From positions 18,834 through 82,833 of the forward strand of contig JANJXJ010000096.1 in NCBI GenBank assembly GCA_024709105.1: 64,000 nt of DNA, written 5' to 3'. Numbering within the stretch: the stretch's first letter is position 1; every line of letters starts with the position of its first letter. A model generated the notes under the pieces. The model did no database searches, had not been told where the DNA came from, and saw only the letters and a program-made list of their open reading frames with translations. Positions 25,859-36,000 of the stretch are shown here, piece by piece. The position numbers and the translations under genes are program-made. This DNA comes from Lentimicrobium sp. Its GTDB lineage: Bacteria > Bacteroidota > Bacteroidia > Bacteroidales > Lentimicrobiaceae.

Positions 25859-26875
25859 CTAAATATCAGATAATTGCACAAATCTAACCTCATTCAAACT
25901 ACGTATAGAACGGTCAGAAAAGTAATCGGCAGCCGGGTAAAGCATAAAGGCTCCTTTATGTGGAATTCCGGTCATTGGAACAATCAGAACTTCTGCCTGA
26001 TCGTTGCGGTTAAATATTTCACTGTAGGTAAAAACTGCTCTGTATCCATCAGGAGCAGAGACTAAAAACAATGCTGTTCTTATATTTTCAGCACTCAAGG
26101 GATACTGTTCAGCAGTAATGTCTTTAAGCATTACACCTGTAAACGGCGATGTACCGTGAATACCCGTACCGCGTCCGTAATATACATTACCATATGAAAC
26201 AAGCTGACCTGGCAGTTTACCCTCTGTAATACTCAGAACTTCATTGCTTCCATTCAGCAATTTAAGCTCAGAAGCGTACATATCAGGAATGTTTCTGTCA
26301 ATCTTGAATTGAATTTTAGATGACCTCACGGTAATTTTGACAGGATTACTGATATTTCTTTCAGTAAAAAGATCAGATGCAACCACCAGCTTACTGTCAA
26401 CAGGTAATGGCCACAATTCTTTGGTTTTTGATGGCACTATTCGCCTTACTCCGCTGGCAATAAGTATTTCGTGCCTGTGAATGGGATAATAAATCTCACC
26501 CCAGCTTAAAACTACTTTTTCCCCTTTGTCGTTTTCTATTTCAACAAAAAGATCAATAATGGGAGGAAACTCCGCTTCATTCTTTTTCTTAAGTACAACT
26601 TGATTCAGAATGTCATAAACAGAATAACCTTCATAAAGGTAAGCACCAGTAAAAGTTCCGTTTTTGCCATCGAATCCGGTTTCCTTTACAATTACTTCCC
26701 TTACCGGAAGTTCCTGCAACGAAACAATACCCGGATTGGCAATTTCACCGTCAACTGTAATGGTTTGCATCTTCAGTTTCTGAAGCGGGGCATCATCATA
26801 AAAATCATTTGTTTGCGCGATTACTGTTAATTGCATAATCAGCAAACCAGCAATAAGGTAAAAAATACGTTTCAT
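25859..26875 (-). CDS. Exported protein with two sulfite-oxidase-like (Moco-fold) repeats
   Basis: 338 aa with a signal peptide (MKRIFYLIAGLLIMQLTVIAQ). The mature part seems to contain two degenerate copies of the oxidoreductase molybdopterin-binding fold: first VSLQELPVREVIV … TFTGAYLYEGYSVYDILNQV (about 50-90), and later SPFTGVMLKDITAEQ … SAPDGYRAVFTYSEIF (about 240-290). The pattern 'f-G-v-L-x-d-I … DGY' is typical of that fold. The conserved cysteine that binds the cofactor in sulfite oxidase is absent, so it is probably a binding or structural relative rather than a redox enzyme. Last gene of the operon, 29 nt after the TonB receptor gene. The fold is inference from patterns. Confidence 0.6.
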   Translation of the reverse strand: MKRIFYLIAGLLIMQLTVIAQTNDFYDDAPLQKLKMQTITVDGEIANPGIVSLQELPVREVIVKETGFDGKNGTFTGAYLYEGYSVYDILNQVVLKKKNEAEFPPIIDLFVEIENDKGEKVVLSWGEIYYPIHRHEILIASGVRRIVPSKTKELWPLPVDSKLVVASDLFTERNISNPVKITVRSSKIQFKIDRNIPDMYASELKLLNGSNEVLSITEGKLPGQLVSYGNVYYGRGTGIHGTSPFTGVMLKDITAEQYPLSAENIRTALFLVSAPDGYRAVFTYSEIFNRNDQAEVLIVPMTGIPHKGAFMLYPAADYFSDRSIRSLNEVRFVQLSDI

Positions 26876-26904
26876 TGAGAAAGGTTTAAGTGGTTTAAAA
26901 CAAA

Positions 26905-29265
26905 CTAATTATTAAAGCTGTAACCAACACTCAGGGTGATGAATCTACCCGGCCCGACATTATACTTACTATCGTAAATTTTTACATCGGTAAGATTTTG
27001 AATATTGAGTGCCAACCGCCAGCTTTGATAAAATTCCCGCCAAAATCTCAGGTCCAGCGTTGAATAGGCCGGATACCGGTCGCTGCCCAAAAGGTCATCT
27101 TTAGTATTCTGATCATTAATGTAAGCTTCGCCGGTGTACCTGAAGTTAAGAGATGCATTTACTATCCGGTGCTGAAATGCCACGCCTCCATTAGCAATAA
27201 CATCGGGCACCTCGGTCATTGTCTTTCCTGACAAGTCAATAGTATCCTGCAATGCAATTTTTGAATAATTCAGAATCTTTGCATCTGCCAAGGCAAAACC
27301 AGCATATAAACTGAAGTGTTTTTTCAATTCATAATTTACACTGAGTTCCGCTCCTTTAATTTCGGCTTCGCTGATGTTGGCTCTGATAAGTACAGGCCTT
27401 TCGCCAAATCCCATATCAATGGATTGTCCGTTGGTAACATAATACTGAAAATCTTTTCCTATTGACCAGAAGGCAGACATCTCCATTTTAAGGTTTTCGA
27501 GCAGATCGCCTGTGAATGGTTTCAGATCAGCTCCGATTTCAAAGTTATTCAGATATTCAGGTTTCAGCTCAGGACTTGCAACTTTGAATCCTCCTTTTAT
27601 CCTTCCTGATCGGCACATATCATCGAGTACAGCAGGCCGGAATCCTCTTGAATAACCGGCATAAACACGCATATTGTTGTTCCACCGGTAATGTGCTGAG
27701 AGCCTGGGACTGATGGCTTCTCTCACATGAGCTGCCATCGCATTATTCTGATAAATCTCCATAAACCGGGTCTCAGCAGTTGGCATTTCGATGTAAAATG
27801 CTCCATCGTAGAACCTGGCTCTGTCATATCTTAAACCGGCTAAAATGCTGAGTTTATCTTCCAAAAGCATCAGTTCATCCTGCACAAATACTGACCAGGT
27901 ATTCATTTTGCCGGCATTATAAACGATATCTGTTGAGGTGTAATATTGATCGCTGGCATCTACACTCCCGGCTTTAATGTCCACACCAGCTGTAATTCTT
28001 TGATATTTACCAGCTTCTCGTGTAAATGAAGTCAGCCAACCATAATCGCGTCTTACACTCAGTACGTCGTACCACGTGTAATCATCTTTGAGATATTCAT
28101 TCACTTTTTTATAGTCCTCATTCAGGAAATATGCAGAGGATACAATCTTAACCTTTCCTGTCTGTCCTTTATAAAACATTGAAAGTGAATAACTATCATG
28201 ATCCGTGATATTGCCTTCAGGTTGAAAAACTTTTTCACCTGTACCACGCCGGTCGTTATAATAGTTGGAAGTTATGCCGAAAGTATGCTGATTTTTATAA
28301 CTCATCTCTGCACGTAAACCTGCACCTCCTTCTTTAAGGTTTGACTTGATTATGTAAGGATTGGCTTTAACGTCTGCTTCCGACTGAGTAATATATCCGT
28401 CACTTTTCCTGTAAAAGGTATTAAAATTCCAGGTTGCATTCCAGTCGGGATTCTTTAATTTTAAACTTCCGCCGGCATTAATTCTTCCTGCAAGTGTATT
28501 AAAAGTTCCGTAATCAATACTGGCATTAAGATTTAACTTGCCACTGGGTTTACGGGTTAATATATTGATGATTCCACCCATGGCATTTCCACCGTAAATC
28601 GCGGAGCCAGGGCCTTTTATCACTTCAATACCCTGAACTTCCGACGGATCCAGCATATTCCAGTCAAAGCCTCCCCCATCACTTTTGTTTACAGGTATTC
28701 CATCAATCAGTATCAGCACCCTTCCGGCTTCTTTACCGCTCATACCACGCATGGTAACTGTAGCTTTGGTGCTGAGAATGCCAAAAGAGCGACTATAATA
28801 TATTCCTGGTAATGTTTTCAGAATTTCATCAGCAGACTGTACCGGTAACTTTTCAATATCCTGAGGGTTCATCCGGTGAATACGAACCGGGGTATTTCTG
28901 ATATCAGTACCTGAGCGGCTGGCCGAAACCTCAAATTCCTCAAGCAGAGCAACATCCTGGCTCAATAGGATGATAAGGTCCTTGTCACCTGATGCGACTT
29001 TAACTATAACACTTTTAAAACCGACATAGCTAAATATTAGTTCGGTATGTTTCCCTGAAAATCCGCAAAATTTAAAGTCGCCCTGCTGATTACTTGTTGT
29101 ACCGGCTCCGCCAGATTGGGTAATGGTAACTCCATACAATGGTTCTCCGGTATTGGCATCAATCACTTTACCTGCAGCGCAATTCTGTCCGTCAGCCTGA
29201 GCTGAGGATAAGAGGCAAACCAAAAGAATGGCAAAGCCTGAAAGAATTTTTCTGTTCAATATCAT
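26905..29265 (-). CDS. TonB-dependent outer-membrane receptor
   Basis: 786 aa. Signal peptide (MILNRKILSGFAILLVCLLS…), a carboxypeptidase-regulatory-like beta-sandwich (about 30-110: GKVIDANTGEPLYGVTI), TonB plug (about 120-230: VRIHRMNPQDIEKLPVQSAD, IDGIPVNKSDGG, EVIKGPGSAIYGGNAMGG) and a 22-strand-type barrel ending in an aromatic residue-rich strand (ITLSVGYSFNN). It resembles CirA/BtuB/HmuR-type siderophore, heme or cobalamin receptors more than SusC. Its start overlaps the upstream lipoprotein stop by 4 nt (ATGA). The paired lipoproteins suggest ligand capture for this receptor. Confidence 0.92.
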   Translation of the reverse strand: MILNRKILSGFAILLVCLLSSAQADGQNCAAGKVIDANTGEPLYGVTITQSGGAGTTSNQQGDFKFCGFSGKHTELIFSYVGFKSVIVKVASGDKDLIILLSQDVALLEEFEVSASRSGTDIRNTPVRIHRMNPQDIEKLPVQSADEILKTLPGIYYSRSFGILSTKATVTMRGMSGKEAGRVLILIDGIPVNKSDGGGFDWNMLDPSEVQGIEVIKGPGSAIYGGNAMGGIINILTRKPSGKLNLNASIDYGTFNTLAGRINAGGSLKLKNPDWNATWNFNTFYRKSDGYITQSEADVKANPYIIKSNLKEGGAGLRAEMSYKNQHTFGITSNYYNDRRGTGEKVFQPEGNITDHDSYSLSMFYKGQTGKVKIVSSAYFLNEDYKKVNEYLKDDYTWYDVLSVRRDYGWLTSFTREAGKYQRITAGVDIKAGSVDASDQYYTSTDIVYNAGKMNTWSVFVQDELMLLEDKLSILAGLRYDRARFYDGAFYIEMPTAETRFMEIYQNNAMAAHVREAISPRLSAHYRWNNNMRVYAGYSRGFRPAVLDDMCRSGRIKGGFKVASPELKPEYLNNFEIGADLKPFTGDLLENLKMEMSAFWSIGKDFQYYVTNGQSIDMGFGERPVLIRANISEAEIKGAELSVNYELKKHFSLYAGFALADAKILNYSKIALQDTIDLSGKTMTEVPDVIANGGVAFQHRIVNASLNFRYTGEAYINDQNTKDDLLGSDRYPAYSTLDLRFWREFYQSWRLALNIQNLTDVKIYDSKYNVGPGRFITLSVGYSFNN

Positions 29266-30206
29266 TGCTGGATTTTTATTTCAAGCTGAATTGTTCCTGA
29301 TTCAGACTCATCTGCTTTAATGACTTTAATCATTCCATACTTGCCTGACTGAGTCTTAAAAGGTATAACTCTGCCAGCATATGCATATTTACAGTTCCCG
29401 CTTACCCTTGTCGGATTATAAGCGGTAATGAGTAAACTGTCGTTGAGGGCGGCATCAAACTGAACTGGTGTTACCAACTGATTGTCAGACGTATAATAAT
29501 CGAAAAGGGTAGTATTTTTTTGCGACCAATTGGCCATTGCCGGATAATAACCAACTGCAGAGGTATAACCCGGACAAGTAAACGTGGGTGAAGGTAAACC
29601 AGATGTGAAATAAAAATAAGGTACAAGGTCAATTTCCTGCTCTTTCCCGGCTGTTTCAGCAAGACTATAAACCTGTCCTTGGTCCAGATCAAGATAATTG
29701 CCGGTTTCAGTATTGTTTTGCATACCAATTGACAAAGGCCCAAAATGATGAATCTGTCCGTAATTAACGCCTTGGCCTTTATATACTTTAAATGATGCTG
29801 AAGCTGTACTTCGCGAGGCACTCATTACAAACACTCTCCAGATTTCAGTTTCAGCATTACCTTTCGGAAAAGAAAAATCCTTATCAAACCCTTCTCTGCC
29901 GGCATAAATGCCTCTGTCGAGTTGTACAGAAGTATCGTTGCCTGTAATCCTTTCAATTCTGAGATAGGTAAGTGGCGATTCAGCACCCGAAGCAAGAATG
30001 CCTATTCTTATAGTACCTCCCGGAGATATTACTGCTCCCTCGGCTGTGTAGTTTACACCTGTTTTTAAAATTACTGAGGCTTTTCCTGTTTCCGTTTCCT
30101 TCTGGCAAGAAAAAATCAGCAGAGTAATGGCCCATAAAAAAACAATCTTCCTGAAGGTGCAAATAACACCCTCAGGAAGATTATTCAAAAAACTATACTT
30201 ACTCAT
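29262..30206 (-). CDS. Lipoprotein 2 of the TonB operon (HmuY-like C-terminus)
   Basis: 314 aa. A lipoprotein signal with a rather long basic lead, hydrophobic stretch and lipobox LIFSC (Cys about residue 34). The N-terminal part looks like an Ig-type beta domain; the C-terminal half ends PFKTQSGKYGMIKVIKADES…IKIQQ. The pattern 'xxIKTxxGKYxxIKV' plus the preceding LDLDQGQVYSLAETAG recalls HmuY-type heme-binding lipoproteins. It is a paralogue of the gene just upstream (shared SG.YG.IKVI and EIKIQ endings). TAATG overlap with the upstream gene, ATGA overlap with the receptor gene. Ligand unknown. Confidence 0.75.
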   Translation of the reverse strand: MSKYSFLNNLPEGVICTFRKIVFLWAITLLIFSCQKETETGKASVILKTGVNYTAEGAVISPGGTIRIGILASGAESPLTYLRIERITGNDTSVQLDRGIYAGREGFDKDFSFPKGNAETEIWRVFVMSASRSTASASFKVYKGQGVNYGQIHHFGPLSIGMQNNTETGNYLDLDQGQVYSLAETAGKEQEIDLVPYFYFTSGLPSPTFTCPGYTSAVGYYPAMANWSQKNTTLFDYYTSDNQLVTPVQFDAALNDSLLITAYNPTRVSGNCKYAYAGRVIPFKTQSGKYGMIKVIKADESESGTIQLEIKIQQ

Positions 30207-31090
30207 TACTGTTTCTGAATTTTAACAGCAATTTCAAGAGTTCCGGTTTCGGTTCCGGTTACTGCAATAACTTTAATCAAGCCATACAAGCCTGATTGAA
30301 TTTTAATTGCATAAACGTCTCCGGCTGTCAGAACGCTTGCTTTCTTTCTTGCTTCGGCAGTATTATAGTTGGCAAGAATAACTGCGTCGTTCTGAATGGC
30401 ATCAAACTGAGCTGCTGTCAGCGTGGTTTTGTAGAAACGGGTAAGGTTCTTGGTGGTATAATTATCAGGTGATGTTGCTCCTGTAAATACTCCGGTGATG
30501 TTTGATCCGGGTGAGCCTAGTGACATGTAGTTCTGATGAGTTGGTGTATCTTCGTAGAAACAGAAAATATCTATTTTGTCCTGATTCTGGAAAGCATTTG
30601 CCTGAAAATATTTCACTGCCTGATTATTGCTCAGCGAAAGGAAACTTTCAACTGCTGCATTGTCCTGTGCGCCGAATAAAATAGTTGTGTACGAATTTAT
30701 TGCACCAAAGTTACCAGTAATGGTAATGGTTTCGGTTTTTTTGTTGCCGGCAATGTCAGTAGCTGTAAATGCCCATACTTCAGTATCAGCAATACTCTTT
30801 ATTGCATAAAAGTTAAAAACAAACGAAGCAGTGTTGATGGTTGAATCTACCAATACCTGATCGTTGGCTTTTACTTCAAACTTAACCAGGTTATCGGCTC
30901 CGTTTGACTGAAGAATAATACCAAAATTTAAAGTGTCTCCGTAAGCAGCTGTGGTATTACCTGTAATATATCCAGCTGTCTGATTAAAAGCTACGGTGGG
31001 TAAAACAGGTTCGTCATCGTCTTTGGTGCAACTGCTGATTAAAAAACCTGCTATCAAAGCAAATAATAGTGAAATGTGATTCTTTTTCAT
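30206..31090 (-). CDS. Lipoprotein 1 of the TonB operon (HmuY-like C-terminus)
   Basis: 294 aa. Clean lipoprotein signal: MKKNHISLLFALIAGFLISSC with acidic residues right after the Cys (TKDDDE), a pattern linked to surface export of lipoproteins in Bacteroidota. An N-terminal Ig-like domain (about 30-125) is followed by a beta-rich C-terminal half ending AIKIQSGLYGLIKVIAVTG…IAVKIQKQ. Paralogous to the next gene. First gene of the operon, preceded by a consensus promoter. Expected to sit on the outer membrane and hand a ligand to the receptor; HmuY-like identity is inference. Confidence 0.78.
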   Translation of the reverse strand: MKKNHISLLFALIAGFLISSCTKDDDEPVLPTVAFNQTAGYITGNTTAAYGDTLNFGIILQSNGADNLVKFEVKANDQVLVDSTINTASFVFNFYAIKSIADTEVWAFTATDIAGNKKTETITITGNFGAINSYTTILFGAQDNAAVESFLSLSNNQAVKYFQANAFQNQDKIDIFCFYEDTPTHQNYMSLGSPGSNITGVFTGATSPDNYTTKNLTRFYKTTLTAAQFDAIQNDAVILANYNTAEARKKASVLTAGDVYAIKIQSGLYGLIKVIAVTGTETGTLEIAVKIQKQ

Positions 31091-31136
31091 TTTCCTGGTT
31101 GGTTTTAGCGTTTAGATTGAATTTTCACATCGCTGG

Positions 31137-31167
31137 CAAAATTATAGCTTTAGTAATAAATGACAAA
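31137..31167 (-). promoter_or_regulatory. Promoter of the lipoprotein/TonB operon
   Basis: On the minus strand: TTTG (31167-31164), 19 nt, then TAATTTTG (31144-31137). This is a full match to the Bacteroidota -33/-7 consensus with ideal spacing. The predicted start is about 40 nt upstream of the first lipoprotein gene. No obvious Fur-like palindrome overlaps it. Confidence 0.75.
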
Positions 31168-31233
31168 TGAAAGTATGAATTTAGAATGATTCTAAAATAG
31201 GTAGTATAATCCTGAATCTCACATGCAGGAGAC

Positions 31234-32709
31234 CTATAACATGTTAATCCCCAAACAGCTGTTAATGCTTGCCAGATCTTTTGGACTGTCGGTCATTACC
31301 AGCAGGTTATCACCGGGTTCAATAATTGTAGCTCCGTTTGGAGTAATGTACTTTTTATCTCTTTCAATCATAACAATCAATGCATTCTTCGGGAACCCAA
31401 TGTCAACCAGAGGTTTTCCTGCTGCTGTGCAGTCTAAAGGCACCTGAACTTCAACAAGCTCATTATGAAAACCATCCGTTAGTTCAAGCTCAAGAGGGTA
31501 TTTACGTTTTTGATTTTCGGGGCGGTAAAGTTTAAGCCATTTAGCAACAAAAGATAATGTTGTACCTTGCAATGCAACAGAAGTAAGAACAACGAAGAAC
31601 ACTATATTAAAAATTGTATCTGCTTTTACCAGGCCAGCCATTAATGGATATGTGGCAAAAATGATAGGTACAGCACCTCTCAGCCCAACCCATGAAATAA
31701 GTGTCTTTTCGCGAATCTGCATTCTGAAAAAAGACAAGCTGAGAAAAACTCCTATTGGTCTGGCAATAAATATAAGTACAAATGATACCAAAAGTCCGGT
31801 TCCTACAACAGGCAGTATCTTTGAAGGATACACCAATAAACCAAGTGCCAGAAACATCACTATCTGCATAAGCCATGCCTGCCCGTCGTAAAATTTAAGC
31901 ATGCTTTTTTTGTGAATAAAGTTGTTGTTACCTAAAATAACAGCTGCAATGTAAATGGCTAAAAATCCGTTTCCGTTTAAAGAAGCAGTAATTGCATAAG
32001 TAAAAAGAACCAGACCAGTTAACAGTACCGGATAAAGTCCGTCATAATCAAGTTTGATCCGGTTAAGTACCCACACCATTATTTTGCCCATCAGGTATCC
32101 TGATGCAGCACCAACCGACATCTGAATAAAAAATGAGATAACACCAGCCCAAATGCTGCTTTCGGTATTAACGGCCAGTTGAGTAAGCGTAATAGTCAGA
32201 AAAAAAGCCATTGGGTCATTACTCCCCGATTCCAGTTCAAGCAGCGGGCGCAAGCGGCCTTTTAATCCGATATTTTTTGATCTGAGTATTGAAAAAACAG
32301 CGGCTGCATCGGTTGAAGAAATAATAGCACCCAGCAATAATCCTTCTACCAGGCTAAAGTCGGTTAGAAAATATACAAAAGCACCAACCACCCCTGCCGT
32401 TAATAAAACACCCAGTGTTGACAACAGCACTCCTTTCCACAATACTGGCTTTACACTCTCCCATCGCGTGTCCATACCTCCGGAGAATAGTATCAGGATA
32501 AGCGCAAAAACGCCAAGCATCTGAGCAATTCCAGCACTTGAAAATTCAATTCCACCCGGACCATCAGAACCGGCAAGCATGCCAATCAGAAGAAAAAGCA
32601 AGAGCGAAGGAACACCAAGTCTGCCACTTGTTTTACTGGCTACTATACTCAGCAGCAACAAAATAGCAGCAATTAAAATAATATGGTCAATATTCAGTCC
32701 AATTCCCAT
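31234..32709 (-). CDS. CPA1-type K+/H+ antiporter with RCK_C domain
   Basis: 491 aa. About 12-13 membrane helices of the Na_H_Exchanger fold; the helix with the conserved acidic residues reads LLGAIISSTDAAAVFSIL (Asp near residue 133), and SGSNDPMAFFLT follows. The C-terminal ~80 residues form a TrkA-C / RCK_C domain (VPLDCTAAGKPLVDIGFPKN … PGDNLLVMTDS), which usually senses a nucleotide or ion. This layout matches the NhaP2/CvrA potassium/proton antiporters, which expel K+ and control cytoplasmic pH and turgor. Divergent from the PEPCK-like gene. Confidence 0.9.
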   Translation of the reverse strand: MGIGLNIDHIILIAAILLLLSIVASKTSGRLGVPSLLLFLLIGMLAGSDGPGGIEFSSAGIAQMLGVFALILILFSGGMDTRWESVKPVLWKGVLLSTLGVLLTAGVVGAFVYFLTDFSLVEGLLLGAIISSTDAAAVFSILRSKNIGLKGRLRPLLELESGSNDPMAFFLTITLTQLAVNTESSIWAGVISFFIQMSVGAASGYLMGKIMVWVLNRIKLDYDGLYPVLLTGLVLFTYAITASLNGNGFLAIYIAAVILGNNNFIHKKSMLKFYDGQAWLMQIVMFLALGLLVYPSKILPVVGTGLLVSFVLIFIARPIGVFLSLSFFRMQIREKTLISWVGLRGAVPIIFATYPLMAGLVKADTIFNIVFFVVLTSVALQGTTLSFVAKWLKLYRPENQKRKYPLELELTDGFHNELVEVQVPLDCTAAGKPLVDIGFPKNALIVMIERDKKYITPNGATIIEPGDNLLVMTDSPKDLASINSCLGINML

Positions 32710-33044
32710 GTTCTTTTACCTTTTTCCTATTGATTTATCAGTAACATTCTCAATCTGAGTGCACTGTCTGGCTGTATGAATTCAATGTAAATACAAACAA
32801 ATATTTACAATGTTCACAGTCATAAAACCAAAGTTACAATAATTTCTCTATTTTAAGTCTTCAGAAAAAAACAACTGAGAAAAAATAAAGATTCACAGGT
32901 TCTTTTGAATTGATAATTAATACTATAAGGAAGCATGAAAAAATTTATTTTCTATGCAAACGATTGCGGTAAAAGTTTGTATATCAGCAATTTATTTTAT
33001 ATCTAACTTTGCAGTGACCTAAGTTATTACCAAAATTTTACCAA
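32710..33044. other. Divergent intergenic region, antiporter / PEPCK-like gene
   Basis: 335 bp, AT-rich. TAACTTTG at 33004-33011 is a -7 box for the plus-strand gene at 33045, with a TTTG at 32976-32979 somewhat farther than the usual spacing. No other motif is clear. Confidence 0.45.
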
Positions 33045-36000
33045 ATGAAAAAAGATAAAAATCATGTTGCCGGCCTGCCCGACCATGGTGTTCAAAACAC
33101 CCGCGACCTGATCAGATATATAAATCTGAAACTGGCCACCATGGGTAAACCTGTATTTGATGACCGGGGCTCTTCGGGCGATGAAGCAGTGCTGGCAGAT
33201 CCTGCCTTTCTGGAACTTACCTCAAACCTCATCACTACATTCAGAAGCCGGACACGACTTGTTTCTGATATTTATGCACCTGCCGACAACAGGATACAAC
33301 AATTTATCAGCGAGTATCTTTCGGATCTTAAGCTTGAAAAAATTCCAAGGCTTCCGAACAATACACTTGTAAGCGACAAACCGGGAATTGCCAGAGTTCT
33401 GAGCCTTCCCCCGCATCAGAACCATTACAGCAACGAACTTGTTGATTCATACAGAATCAGGCAGGGAGTGCTTCATAATCCGAAAAATGACCGGCGTACT
33501 ACGCAAGGCTCGTTTCATATTGTTGATGGCGGGCTGCCGGTTCCGGTTGATAAGATAGAAGTACCCAAAGCGGCATGGCCAAAATTTCTGGAAGCGGCTT
33601 TTAATCCACCTGCAGAGCTCAACCGTCTGCCTTTTACATCTGCTCAGAATGAAAAAGCTGAAGTGTTTGTATCTCTCCTACTGAGGCCGGTGGTTTGTCC
33701 TGAAGTAAAAGGAGTGATCAAGCGCAAAACCATGGAAGTTAGGTTTTTCGCACCGGGCAGCCTCGTAAGTAATGTTGATTTTGTTGAATCCATATTCGGA
33801 AATGCCGGCAATCCGTCAAATCCGGCCTGCGATGCTGCACTTGATCCGGAGCACTGGACTGGACACACCGGCTGTATTGTACTGGCTCCGCAACTTACCA
33901 AGCTTACTAAAAAGGAACTTGGACTTCCGCATTTCAATGATGCAACCGAAAGGCAGATACGCGATGGCGTTTGCTGGAAAGATGAAAATGAGCTGTACAA
34001 CGGCGGAAATGCCTTTAAACTCACCTGCCGCGACGAAAGAGGCGTTGTGATTACACTCATTGCCGACAACTATTTCGGATATTCCAAAAAGGAGATCAAA
34101 ACACAAATCAGCTACAGCGCAAATCTTTTTGGGCTTGTAGAAGAGGAGCATTCGGGCGGTGCGATAGCTTTCAGAAGGAAGAACATCGGAGCCAACTTTA
34201 ACGGTGCTCTTTTTATGAAAAACCGGCTCAAAAAGAACTTCTATTTCTCTGAAGTTGTAAGTAAGTTTGGTGAGCTCATGAATCTGCAACCTGAAGGTTA
34301 TGGTATTGACAAAAATTTCAGCAATATCATTTATATCCCCGAAGATACAGAAATTGATCTTTACAAAGGTACAGTTCAATGGGATAAGGAAGGACAAAAG
34401 CAAACCATTCCCCTCAGGCCTGAGCATTACTACATTTACCCATCGGGCCATAAGTTGCACATGGAAAAGCATCCTTCGGCGCCATCATGGAGGTTAGTAA
34501 GCACTCATGCCAAGGGAACTTTCTGCCATAAGCCCAGCACCGTATCGGGCGGGGGAAAATCAGAAATTTCCAAATCTTTACTCAATGCCATCATTTACGG
34601 ATCATTCTTCGTAGATGATTTTGACAAGGATATGAAGGCAGCTGATGAAATCATTAACAGGAACTATTCTGGCCGCTGGAGAAATCCTGAAGAACATAAT
34701 CCTGTTTCAAGGCCTTTGCTTTCTCCGGAAAGAACCCTGGGCTCTGTAATCAAGTTACTCAATCCATCTTCACAATACACCGATGAGTATAATGAGTTTG
34801 TAAAATCAATTCCGGCTCATATCAAAGCCCTGGTTTTTTATGTTAAACGCTTCTACAGGCCTGAGCGTACCAACGACAACTGGAAAGATTATTTTTCGGC
34901 CGACGTAATCAACGGGCGCAAGGGACATGAGTTGCTGTTCAACAACCGTAAACTGAGTGCAAGTTATCTGAGGGTTGGATTTGCAGGCGACAATTCCTGG
35001 TATTTGCATAAACTGAGGTCAGACTTTATTGCTGCTGCCAAAATACAGATGGAAGATGATATTACCGCTTCCATCACACTGCCAGTCAGAGAGCTCAGGT
35101 ATCTGAACCCGGTTTACACCAACAGAAGTGTAAAAATTACCGAAAACTGTGAAGAGAAATTCTTTCAGCGCCCCGACGAAGCCATTCACCGTGGTTACGA
35201 CAAAGAAACCGAAGCAGATCTTTCGCAAAGGAATAATTTCTGCAGCAATTACGAACCTCTCACAGCAGAAGATGGGAAACGACTGATTGAAAATGCCATA
35301 AACTTCGATCTGTATACCCGTCCCATCAAAAAGCTGATTACTGAAGGCAGTGCCGATACATCAGGAAACTATTTCATTACACCTTCACATCCCAGGATTG
35401 TAAACGGGGCTCCTTCAAAAAATCCTCGTTACCTGCAGATCCGGCCCGATCTGGTTAATCCAATTGATGATCATCTGGCTGAAATCGGTATTCGTTTCAA
35501 TGAAAGGATACCGTTGAGCGAAACCGTTTTTCATCCCATCAATGCCATACTTCCCGGCAGACGCAACAATCCGCCTGAACCTAAAAATGGAATCAGAGGT
35601 CTGAGTGTTTACGGACCCATTCATTATCAGGAGCTTCCTGAATTATTTATGGATTTTGTGTGCAGCCTTACCGGAAAATCGCCATCTACCACAGGTGCCG
35701 GAAGTGAAGGTGCTCTTACCAAAGGACCATTTAATATGCTTAGTCCGGTAACCGACCTAAATAATGCCTTACTGAGCTACATTCTTTCTGATTACCATGC
35801 TTTTACATCAGCGGCTGGCTACATTGGAACAGAATCGAGGGTTGATCATGACATTTCCTTATTAATCCCGGAACTATGGAGCCGAATGGATGTTAAGGAC
35901 AGAGACCCAAAAAAACTTATTGCAGAAGGCTCACTTGAAAAACTTGAAGATTTTGAATTTGAAGGCAAGATGGTATTGGCAAGCCGGCTTGGTTACAGAA

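Noticed and set aside
25657..25887. Plus-strand 76-codon open frame
   Set aside because: Runs through the operon terminator at 25805-25832 and into the stop of the opposite gene.
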